In this document: positions 10,897 through 20,258 of the stretch, in pieces
Layout of the letters: each line of letters starts with the position of its first letter
How positions within the stretch are numbered: position 1 is the first letter of the stretch
Assembly (NCBI RefSeq): GCF_000471905.2
Contig: NW_006499776.1
Span: 2,676,650 to 2,740,649 of the forward strand
Direction: 5' to 3'
Length of the DNA stretch: 64,000 nucleotides
Source of the DNA: Amborella trichopoda
Taxonomy: Eukaryota > Streptophyta > Magnoliopsida > Amborellales > Amborellaceae
Translations under genes and position numbers: made by a program
The notes under the pieces: generated by a model
Told to the model about the DNA's origin: nothing
Databases searched by the model: none
Seen by the model: the letters and a program-made list of their open reading frames with translations, nothing else

Positions 10897-11768
10897 TGGG
10901 GTAAAATCCATTTTTCCCACACTTTTTCACCAAGGGTAAAAAAATTAAGCGAAAATTTTCATAACGGTGAGGAGAGGGTGGTCAGTCGAAGTTCCGACAA
11001 GTAGTGGGATTCTAGGCGGTTTTGCAAGGAAGACCTTCGACGTGTAGACTTTGCCAAGAATTTGGAGAACTTGCAGGGAAAGGAGTAGGAAAGGAGAGTC
11101 CTCCAGAGAGTTTTCTGAGAAACAGAAGAGGTTTTGGGTTCCACAGGTTTTGGTGGAGGAGGCAGGAAGTGAAAATGTGAGCATTTTTCCTCATCTTAGG
11201 AATTTTTCAGGGATTTTTTAGAAGTTTTATGGGGATTGTGGTAACTTTCTGACATTGTTAGCGGTTTTTACAGAGGTTCCCGGGGACTTAGAGGAAGTTT
11301 GCAAAAGTTTTCGATGAAGTTCTGGTGTTATCCGGGTGAAAAACATAGACGAGAAGCTTTTTCAGTGAATTTTTGGCCGTTAGAAGAAGTTCTGGTGGGA
11401 GACGAACACTACGAGAGGTGGATCATTGTGGAAGGCGTATGGTTGCAGGAGGTGAATCGTCGCAGGGAAGGTGTACAATTACCTCCGAAAATCGTGCGAC
11501 CATTAAGAAGGTGCAACAACTTAGGCTTTGAAAATGAGGAGTCTTGGGAAAAGAGCAGTCGCGACAGGGCCTGTGCTAACAGAAGTGTAGCTGACGCTGA
11601 TGGTTTGTAGTGCTGACACAACCGGTGCTGAACCTCATGAAAGGCAACCGATGCTAAGGGTTAGGAGCACAACCGGCGCTGACCTTTGGAGGTCACAGCT
11701 GGCACTAGCTTCAGTCAACGCTCATTAGCACGTGTGGCTTATCATGGTGCAGCGAGTGATGCTCTCTT

Positions 11769-12080
11769 ATGACAGTAAGTTACGTGCGGGACGACGCTCG
11801 GCTACGAGCTACATATGGCGATGTTCATAGGCTACCAAATGTGGTGAATGATGATGGGGCATGGTTTGTGGTACCTATTGGAAGCCAAATCCTCCAGGAT
11901 TACAATGAGGTCCATGTTGTTATGTGGAAGGGCACCCACTGTGAACAGGGTATGCTTTCTGTCATAGGCCAGTTCCTTACCAAGGCAGCCCACTTTGTAT
12001 GTTTGATACACACGCCGAATGAATCCTTCATTGTATGTTTGATATACACATTAGATGAGATATCTGGCTTGTATGTTTGA
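11769..12080 (+). pseudogene. Antisense ORF (asORF) of E2, 103 aa, unknown function
   Basis: This is an open frame without stops. Its central part (residues about 37-75, PIGSQILQ... to ...IGQFL) aligns with the antisense frame of E5 (63748-63990), with E3 (40195-40386, frameshifted), and more weakly with E4 (50540-50590) and E1 (28221-28290). It contains EVHVV followed by WKG and CEQG. No domain is recognised: there is no signal peptide, no clear membrane segment and no known motif. The start Met is arbitrary because upstream sequence also aligns. Changes between E2 and E5 are mostly amino-acid-altering, so selection for a protein is not demonstrated. Treat it as a conserved element sequence that may once have been coding. 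Confidence 0.5.
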
Positions 12081-12395
12081 CATACACGTCAGATGGATTG
12101 AGGCTAACTTCTTGGAATGGCTCTTCCTATAACCATCCTCTTACTCGTCAGATGAATTAAAGCTAAATCTCCAAGTGGTTTCGCTTCTTCTTCATGAGGA
12201 AGGCCTTTCTTTGATGGGTTTGCTTCTTCCTCATGGGGCAGACATTTGTTTTGTCCTATAACCGTCCTCTTATCCTCAGATGCACAAGCGAGAGTACAAG
12301 TTTTGGTTTGTAACTGTCCTCTTATCCTCAGATGCAAGAGACTTGTATCCTCCCAAGTAATGGGCTTCTTGTAACTTTTAACTCATTTTTACTGC

Positions 12396-12401
12396 AATAA
12401 A
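12396..12401 (+). terminator. Poly(A) signal of the antisense unit (E2)
   Basis: AATAAA within GCAATAAAAAG. E5 has the same sequence on the minus strand (63413-63418), while E1 and E4 have GCAATGAAAG at the matching place. A short conserved stretch GTAACT...AACTC precedes it in all copies. Confidence 0.55.
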
Positions 12402-12493
12402 AAGAGTTCGAATTTTGTTTGGACTATCTTGCCTATTTTCGTGTTGATGCCCTTTCTTTTGAATACGCATTATGGATAATACTTCTTTAAGTA

Positions 12494-13668
12494 TCATCCA
12501 TTGATAGGGGGCATTGCTTCCCCTCCTTCAGGATGTGTCAGTATATAGGCTCTGTTGGGTGAGACCTTTGTTACTATAAAGGGACCTTTCCACTTAGGCT
12601 CAAAATTCCCTTTATGCCGGTCGTGCATAATAATAGGCCTTTTAACAACTAAGACTAGATCACCGCGGGTAAATGAGCGGACTTTGACAGACTTGTCGAA
12701 AGCCCTCTTCATTCTCCTTTGGTTGAGTTCAAGGATTTGTTGAGCCTCTAACCTCTTTTCATCGAGTGCATCCAATTCTTGATATTGGAGCTTGACTCTC
12801 TCTTCTTCGGTTATTCCTTGGTGAGTAGCGACTCGCAGTGAAGGGATTTGTTTTTTGAGAGGTAAAACTACTTCAGCCCCATAAACCAAAGAACAAGGGG
12901 TGGAATCAGTAGGATTTCACGTAGTAGTGTGATAAGGCCATAGGGCTTCAAGAAGCTTCTCATGTCAATTCTTCCTTGTTTTTGAAATTTACTTTCTTAA
13001 AACATTGCTCAGAGTCTTATTGAAAGCCTCAGCTAATCCATTAGCCCGAGGGTGGTACATAGTCGAGTACCTCAATTCGAAACCGAATTTGTTAACTAAG
13101 CGATCGATGTGATGACTTATGAATTGAGGACCATTGTCAGATATAATCCGGTCGGGCACCCCGAAGTGATATATGATATGATGTCAAACAAAGTAGGCCA
13201 CCGCTGTCCCAGGAACCTACTTAAGGGTGACGGCTTCAACCACTTAGAGGAATAATGTTTTGCAGCTAGGATAAATACATGGCCCATTGTGGAAGGAGGG
13301 TCGATAGACCCTACGTTCTCCATACCCCATTATGAGAAGGGCCATGATGCAACCGTAGGGTGTAAAGGCTTTAGAGACTAGTGAACCACGCTGGATTGTA
13401 TTTGGCATACTTGGCACTTTTTAAAATAGCTTAAAGAATCGACAATCATGGAAGACCAATAGTATCCCAACCTACGTATTCGTTCATAGAGCTTAGGACC
13501 AGACAGGTGTAGTCCACAAATGTCTGAGTGGACTTCTTCTAACACCTTATTTGCTTCTTGGATATCGATGCATCTAAGAAGAATGTTGTCAAACGGCCAT
13601 TTGAAGAGAGCATCTCCTTCATGGAACATTCGAGTCGCATTCGGTACGATCTTCCGGGAGCTTGCCAT
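12494..13668 (-). pseudogene. E2 integrase (frameshifted)
   Basis: It would insert the element's DNA into the genome. From N to C it shows a zinc-binding remnant (13668-13378, with HSDICGLH and CQVCQ), a broken catalytic core (about 13370-12900) and the C-terminal region (12889-12494, beginning VYGAEVVLP and ending MPPING). At the first catalytic position the other copies read GMDIVG, while here it is MENVGS, so the Asp is lost. The core needs several frame changes: 13117-13323 is in frame for part of it, and the segment encoding the DNG and AEAFNKT motifs lies in another frame. There is no chromodomain, as expected for Tat. Inactive. Confidence 0.85.
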
Positions 13669-13785
13669 GTTTTAGGAAACTGGTGATGGGTTCTCTCTAA
13701 TATTCTACCTGCTCAATTTCTGAACACAGTGAGTCAATGAATTTTGCTTCTTGATTCCGACCCTTACCTCCTTGATTCTGTATTA

Positions 13786-14440
13786 TTACTTGTCAGTCTT
13801 GATTACTTCTTTGGCTAATAAAAGTGCTCCAAATGGATAAGGATGGCACTTGGGGAATATATTTCTCTCGTCATCCACATCGACCATGGTTCTTATATCT
13901 ATGTGTCTCCATTCTATCACCCAGATAAGAGTGGGCCCTGATGAGGATAATTGAATTGTAGCATTGAGTTTCTTAAGTGCATCAGCCTGTGAGTTTAGCC
14001 TCCTGGGGATGTGACTCAGGGATACGTTCTCAAGCTGAGCCATAAACTATTTTACAGAATCGTGATAAGGCTTGAGAGTGTCTTTTCTCACATCATAAAT
14101 CCCTTTGAGCTGTCGGATAACCAACTCGGAGTCACCATATATCTTAAGCTGCTCCAAGTCAAGGTCGAAGGCTATCTCCAGTCATTATAAGGGCCTAGTA
14201 TTCTGCCTCATTTTGAGAACCAGCTTGAGCAAGAGAGAAACAAAGTGGCAATATTCCTCCTCTCGACGTCAAGAATACTACTCTGACGCCTCCTCGTCGG
14301 ATTGGAATGCTCTGTCGAAATACAATTCCCACGCAAGAGTAGGGTCAGCACAAAATACTTCTTCATCAGGGAGGTCGCTTGATAGAGGAGATTCTGTTAA
14401 TACGCGGTGTGCTACGAGAAAATCAGCCAAGGTTTGATCC
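13786..14440 (-). pseudogene. E2 second RNase H (archaeal-type, aRNH)
   Basis: This extra RNase H between the retroviral-type RNase H and integrase is a hallmark of the Tat lineage. The visible parts are ADFLVAHR, YFDRAFQSD (normally YFDGA), YGDSELVIRQL and the end HIPRRLNSQADAL in 13786-14043. Stops and frameshifts lie in the middle (about 14200-14300). The GDS and ADAL acidic residues are kept and the Gly after the first Asp is lost. The overlapping plus-strand frame 14105-14437 is a shadow. Confidence 0.8.
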
Positions 14441-14451
14441 TTGATGGCTTT

Positions 14452-14880
14452 CTATAGGACATACGTGATGTCGAATTCCATTAGCAATAATGCCCATTTA
14501 GCAAGGCATCTCGAAAAGCATGGGCGTGTCATGAGAAACTTTACAGGATCAACTTTCGATATAAGTTTCACTTCATGACCAAGCAAGTAATGGCGTAGTT
14601 TTTGTACTTTGAAGATCAAGGCCAGACACATCTTCTCAATAGGGGGATAGTTCTTCTCGTTCCTTTGCATCCTGCGACTAAGATAATATAACACAGTCTC
14701 TTTTCCCTCTTCATTATTTTGAGCCAACAATGCTCCGAGTGACTCGTCCAAAGCAGTCACGTATAGAGTGAAGGTTTTTCCTAAGACTGGTGTAGAGAGC
14801 ACTAGAGGGTTGAGTAAATAGTGCTTGATGTCATCAAGGGCTGCCTGACATGCTTCATCCTAGATGAAGGGGGTATCTTT
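14452..14880 (-). pseudogene. E2 RNase H (Ty3 type)
   Basis: The open part, 14452-14802, shows FTLYVTALDESLGALL, YYLSRRM, PPIEKMCLALIF and KLRHYLLGHEV, the usual order of this domain. The acidic residues of ALDES and PIEK are present. It follows RT directly and is followed by the second RNase H. The start is broken at about 14803-14880, where the frame changes from RT. Confidence 0.85.
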
Positions 14881-14947
14881 TTAGCAGGTGTGTAAAGGGT
14901 TTACAGCGACCTGAGAGGTTCGAGATGAACCTACGAATGTATGCCAG

Positions 14948-15740
14948 CTACCCTTGAAGAGAGCGCAGTTTTTGAAGTGTAGCCAGTGATGGCCTTTCTT
15001 GGATTGCCTTGATCTCGACTGACTCAACTTCAAGCCCTCGATGTTTGACGAAGAATCCCAATAATTTTTTGGAGCACATGCCAAAAGCACATTTCAACGA
15101 GTTCATTTTTAGTTGATGAAGGCACAACCGCTTCAACACCTTTCCAAGGTCTCTCATGTTAGCATCCTTTTCTTCAGATTTTACCACCAAGTCATCTACA
15201 TAACACTCCACCTCTTTGTGCATCATGACATTGAAAATTGTTGTCATTGCTCTTTGGTATGTGGCACAACATTTTTTAATCCAAAAGGCATCATTGTGTT
15301 ACAGAAGAGCCCTTTTGGAGTTAAGAATGTAGTGGCCTCTTCATCTTCTGGTGCCATCCTTATCTGATTATACCCGGAGTATCCGTCCGTGAAGGAAAAA
15401 ATTTGACAGTGAGCTGTAGAGTCAATGAGAATCCTAGTGAATGGTAATAGGAAGTCATCCTTGGGACAGGTGGTATTCAAATCATGAAAGTCAATACACA
15501 CTCTGATTTGACCATTCTTCTTCTTTGTTGGAACAACATTTGCTAGCCATTTTGGGTACATAGACATTACGAATAAAGCCTGCTTGTCTAAGCTTGGTTA
15601 TCTCGACATCTATCTGCATTTGAAAGTCAGACCTGAACCTTATAGATTTTAGTTTGATAGGTTTGACAGTTGGATCAATGCCGAGATGGTGAACAACAAC
15701 TTGAGGGTCTAAACCAGGCATCTCATGGTAGTGCCAAGCA
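14948..15740 (-). pseudogene. E2 reverse transcriptase
   Basis: This is the best-preserved RT of the window. The N-terminal part (15740-15491) has PGLDPQVV and TKLRQAGFIR. The next frame (15567-15244) has RVCIDFHDLN, SFTDGYSGYNQIRMA and MPFGLKN. The last (15247-14948) has the catalytic ECYVDDLVVKS (YVDD at 15191-15202) and KCAFGM. Three overlapping frames replace one, so at least two frameshifts separate them. Catalytic residues are intact within the pieces. It would copy the element RNA primed by the tRNA at 20237-20256. Confidence 0.9.
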
Positions 15741-17040
15741 AAGACGTCTCGATTTACTTTCAAGAAGGTAGTGAAATATTCTTTCTCTTTTGGAGACATA
15801 TTCACTGAAATGAAAGTGGGTCTGGGATCTGCTTCTTCTCCAAGATTTATTTCCTCGCGTTCGTCAGCTGTGGCTTGACCACCTTCTTCCCATTCTTCTG
15901 AAGCCTCTTGTAACTCTTCACCATCGCTTTCAAAAATCTTTCGATCGACCTCATGTGCGGAGACCCATGATCTTGACATTTCTACCTCTGATAGAGGTCC
16001 AGAGTGGATCATAATTTCTACATCTTTCTCGAACCGAGTGATAGAAAGGTTAACCTCAAAAGTGGAATACACGTCAGGTTGGAAAGACTTATCTCGAAAG
16101 TTAGAGGAAAAATTCAGGTTCAGTGATAATGATGTGAAGAGTGTCTTAGTACGAATCACACGGTATTTGTACAAATGCCTGGAGTGTTTGCTCCGAGCCA
16201 GCTGGTTCTCCTCAAACTTGTATCATGTGGCAAGCCTCCTGAGTGTAGAAATGTTTCTCTCGACTCTCTTAGTCTCTGCTCAAAGTCAAGCTCAGGGGGC
16301 CACTGGGGCTTCTTTGGCTTCGACTTCTGCTTCTTTGAAAAAGGTGGCTCTGCCTTAGCTTTAGCTTCCAAGACTACGAGGGTCTTTCTCAATCGTTTTC
16401 GCTGCGTCCTGCTTATATTGAATCCTTCGAATTCCTGGTCAAGAGCCTCGATGTCCGGACATATCAAGGTTGTACCTACAGGGGACGTAGAAGAGAGAAT
16501 GAAAAGAAGGAGAAGAAGGAGGAGATGGGTTAGAAGGTTTTTAAGGTCATTCCCCTCATTTGACTGATCTGAGCAGCTTTTTACGTCATCACCAGGGTTG
16601 GACGGGAGTACGGGTTCTTTTAGGTTTTTCCCTTGCTTAGACCGTTGGGGAGTGATTTTAACGTCGTCATCCTCATTGGACGTAGGCTGAGTGGGATATG
16701 GCACGGGGACATCTTATTGACATGATGAAGAAGGAAGAAGGATCATGTCAGGGATGAAGTCTAGTAAAGTTAGTAGTGGAGGAAGGGCCTGAGAAAATCT
16801 TGCTCAACTGTGGGTTGAGCGATCTTGTTTCTTCGACGAGTAGCCCTTGGTGCCCGTCTTTTTTTGGTTTCTGAGGTGATGTTTGATTCATCTCGCTGGG
16901 CTGGCGAACAGCCTTAGCTTGGCGAACTATATCTCACCTTAAAGACTTAAGTCTTCTTCATCTATGGTAAACTATCCATGGCTAGGGAATTGAGGGTTTC
17001 GCAGAGTCTAAATCATTCATAAGAAGGTCCTGCTTTGGGA
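15741..17040 (-). pseudogene. E2 gag-RT linker without recognisable protease
   Basis: The open frame at 16156-16704 (Ser/Pro/Lys-rich, with repeated motifs of the type DDVK and SKQGKNLK) is followed by 16174-15741, which runs into RT. Related Tat/Ogre elements have an aspartic protease (DNGS or DTG type) and often a G-patch here. I see neither motif in this copy, in E1 (25322-25897) or in E3 (41515-42090). Acidic, Glu-rich segments just before RT (about 15850-15950) are normal for the group. Confidence 0.65.
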
Positions 17041-17092
17041 GATCTCCTTGCCTCGATGGATAAGTGACTTGGGGGTGACTTACAGGGAGATT

Positions 17093-18735
17093 TTAAAACT
17101 CCTGACACTTCCCCATTTTCTTTGCGAATATATCAGGGAAACTTGTGCATTCTGATCGGTAATGGCCTCTTATCTGATGATATGGGCGCCAACGATCTTC
17201 AGTCCACTTAGTAAGGCGACAAGGTTTCCTTTCTTGCTTCACTGTGATTATGCCTTCGTGAAGCATTAAAATGAAGAAGGCGTAAAAGATATCGGGCATT
17301 TCGTCTTCCCCTTAGATAGTTACATCATGAGAGGCTTCGACTACCCCGAGGGCCTTCTTTAAGTTTTCAAGCTTTATCTGACCTTTCAGAATCAGGGCCT
17401 CAATAATAGCCTTCAGCATGTAGTAGTCATCTGTAGGATGATTGATCTTCCGATGGTAGGCACAATAATTCGCCTGAGTGTTAAGGTTAGGTGTCTCAGG
17501 GAATTGGGTTTCTAAAAGCTGGATCATATTATGTTCCACTAATAATCGGAACAGTGCAGGGATGCATTCCTTCTTGAAGGGGTAGACCTTGTTCCTATGC
17601 TTGGTGAAAAGATCACCCCGATCAACGTTGGCCGGTGGGGGTACCTGATTGTATGACTATTGTTGCTTGTCATCCTGAGGTGTTACCTTTGCTGTGCTTA
17701 CCCCTTTAGAGAGGTCCAAAGTTTGAGAGGGAGACTTCTTTGAATCAGCAACCATGACGACTGCACTGATTACCCCTTTATGTTCGCTGCCCCATATGTT
17801 ATTTCGAGAGTTACCATCGCCCAGGTTGTTTGCTAAACTTGTAGATGATTCTTGTGTTGCACCAAGGTGGTGTGATAGATTTTCTATATGGACTGATTTA
17901 GAGGTCAGCTTTGACAAGGAGTGTGGATTAGAGGCCTCAACATGTAGAGGGATCTCAGGTCGCATGTTCCGTACACAAGTTTGGACTACTTCCATCTCAG
18001 GCATAAGATTAGGATGGTAGGAAGCCAAGTTTCTCCATCTTGATATGAATTGATGTACGGGCTCTTGGGGTCATGAGTCAGGGTGAGAAGTTCGATTGTT
18101 TGAACCTCTCTCTCGACTTGATAGAAGCGTTGATGGAATAGTTTCTCCATCTCCTCCCACGTATGCACTGAGTTTAGAGGAAGTCGAGCATACCATTGAA
18201 ATGCTGGGCCATCGAGGTCTCAACGAACAGTCAGAGAAGAAGTCTCTCATCAGCTGCTATTTCTCGACATGTTGCCGAAAAGTGGGCATTATGCTGGTTT
18301 GGGGACGTGGTTCTATTCAATAAAGGAAACTTCCCTTTCTTATAATCTGAGGGAAACGGGACTTGATTAATATACGAGGGGTATGGCCTTTGATAAGGTG
18401 TTGTTCCCTGTATCTCCCGGATTTCTCTGTTCTTTAGGCTATGAGTGACCATAGCGTCAATGTATAGATGAGGGACAAAATTGTCTTGAGGTAGAAGGAG
18501 GGGGCTGCCGTGGAGGTGCACCATCAGAGTGATGGGAATTGACCTCATGGTTAGCCGACTGGCGTGCTGTGTCCATACGATCTATCTTTTCCATCATCAT
18601 GTGCACCATATCCTCCAACTTGTCCATGCACTCTTCCTGCACATCACCGGGCTCACTTACGACCATTATGCTGACCTTTTTACTATGGAGGTTGATGTTA
18701 GTGGCAACAGAGGGCTTGCAAACTTGACGGGTCAT
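17093..18735 (-). pseudogene. E2 gag (capsid protein, frameshifted)
   Basis: In order: 18735-18457 with a predicted coiled segment (DKLEDMVHMMMEKIDRM); 18548-18231 with PYPSYINQVPFPSDYKKGK; 18168-17986 with TWEEMEKLFHQRFY, typical of plant retrotransposon gag; 18028-17657 with VRNMRPEIPLHVEASNP; 17539-17312 with CAYHRKINHPTDDYY, a knuckle-like motif whose last Cys is lost; and 17299-17093 with a second YHQIRGHYRSEC motif. It would form the virus-like particle. E2 has only one copy of the second motif, E1 has two. Confidence 0.85.
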
Positions 18736-18739
18736 ACGT

Positions 18740-20234
18740 GGTAGGTCAGTCAGCAGGGGGCCAGCATGCCTTAACTGAACTCAACTCTTGTATGCTGAAT
18801 GATTCTCGACGGTTTTGGGATCATAGTTACTGAGCAGCTGGGTCTTTTTCTACAATAGTTACCACAGTATAGGGCTCATGGAGCTCTTCTTCAGGCTTCA
18901 TTGTCTGAAGGGGGTAAAAGGGATTCTGGTGAAGAGGGTCATCAGAATTGGTTGTTTTGACTCCCTTGGTCACCTCCCTAGTCAAAATTTACAGACCTCT
19001 ATCGAGTTTAGCCTTGAGGGTTTGAAGGACCTTGTGCTAAAGCTGCGATCTAGGTCACGACTGGTCAGCTCTTCCTGCATAGGAGAGAGCTGTCTTCATC
19101 TGGTGTAGCCATGGATGAGGGCCAAGAAATGGAGTCATCTTAGGTCGGGGAGAATGAAGGACTCAATTTTCCATCAGGTCGATGCTTCGAGGTCTCTTGT
19201 GAGCTCAAGAGACACAACTAAAGTGACGGGGCTGGTCCAGGATGGTACTCTTTGGGAAAAACTTTGAGTTCCAAGGTTGAAGGTGCTTGCTCGATGAAGG
19301 AGTGGGTTGGAGCAGGGTTGACTCATAAGGAGGCTTGAGTCAAGGGTAAGAGGGCTTCTGTGATGGTGACGCGTGTGCACCCCTTAAAGAAGGGTCACTG
19401 GTGACCTGGGGGTCAACCCGGGCTCGAGCAAGTGGTCTGGCAAGTGTTCGCAACAGAACCGCTGTTGGGCTATCCCTTACAGAGTGCGCTTGTGTGCAAT
19501 GTAGGAGCACAAGAAGGTCGTCTCCTGTGTACTCGGGTTGGCGTGGCAATGTCATTGCCCCTAGTAGTGAGATGCATATGAGTAGCATGTGCAGGACCTG
19601 GCCTTGGAAGGTTCGATCTTGAACACGGACTTGAGATAATAGAGCGGTTGCTCTGAGGTGTGGCTTGAGTGGGTAACCCACAAGCCTTGTGGTGTGTGAG
19701 AGGGATGGAGACTGTGGGGTTTCCCCCTCGACGTGTTGAGCCTTTAAGGATAGAGACCCATGGTGCAGAAATGTGGGGGGTAGCCCTATGGCGACCCACA
19801 GAAGCAATGAAAGCTTATTTACCTTTTGTAGAAAGGGACTGGGCAGTGTTCCGGCATACATCGAAAACACCACCGACAAGTGACTTGTTAGTGGATGGGT
19901 GCCGGCTGTGTGAGGCAACAGAAGTGCTGCCGATGCAGGGCACCTTAGTGGAGTTTCTGCCAGAGCGAGTGAGGGAGTTTTAGGTCCCACCTTACATCGG
20001 TCCAAGTTAAGTCCTGGGAGCTAGACACGGGGGCTTTGCTCAAGAGGATGGCTGGGAATGAAGTCAAAGGAACTTATTCCATAGGGACGCTATCGAATAC
20101 GGGGACAAGAAAATCCCCAATTTGGATAAATGGGTTACAGAACCTGCAAGCCATAATAAAATGTGAAAAGACAATGAAAGCAGATAATAAAGGAAGGAAC
20201 TAACCAAACAAGAACGATCCGACTAAGGGGTAAT
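18740..20234 (-). pseudogene. E2 gag-upstream proline-rich region and leader
   Basis: The longest open part is 19340-20005, rich in Pro, Leu, Ser and Thr and matching the E1 region 2990-3830 in several frames. The part from about 20005 to the primer site is non-coding leader. It probably corresponds to the N-terminal gag or ORF1 of Ogre-like elements. No known domain is visible. Confidence 0.55.
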
Positions 20235-20236
20235 AA

Positions 20237-20256
20237 GTCCCCAGTGGAGTCACCAA
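20237..20256 (-). other. Primer binding site of E2
   Basis: The minus strand reads TTGGTGACTCCACTGGGGAC, two bases after the LTR end ...CTAACCA. It is the least degraded copy of the tRNA-Arg-like site in the window. Confidence 0.8.
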
Positions 20257-20258
20257 GT

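Larger units (their letters stand above)
10890..12401 (+). other. Putative antisense transcription unit of E2
   Basis: The unit consists of the TATA box (10890), a leader, hairpin repeats (11575-11735), an open frame (11769-12080) and an AATAAA signal (12396-12401), about 1.5 kb in all. The AATAAA lies some 80 bases beyond the 3' end of pol, so sense and antisense transcripts would end tail to tail. The other three elements containing this region have the same order with lengths of 1.26-1.34 kb. Transcription is inferred, not shown. Antisense genes are known in some Tat-lineage elements such as maize Grande, but I cannot claim homology to that gene. Confidence 0.6.

Noticed and set aside
11299..11610. 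103-codon plus-strand frame in the antisense unit of E2, possible first coding part of the antisense gene
   Set aside because: The matching leader in E1 and E4 does not encode a similar protein; probably chance.
12494..16174. Endogenous pararetrovirus (Caulimoviridae) as source of the RT
   Set aside because: Integrase, LTRs, a polypurine tract, target duplications and a second RNase H are present; there are no movement-protein or caulimovirid capsid motifs.
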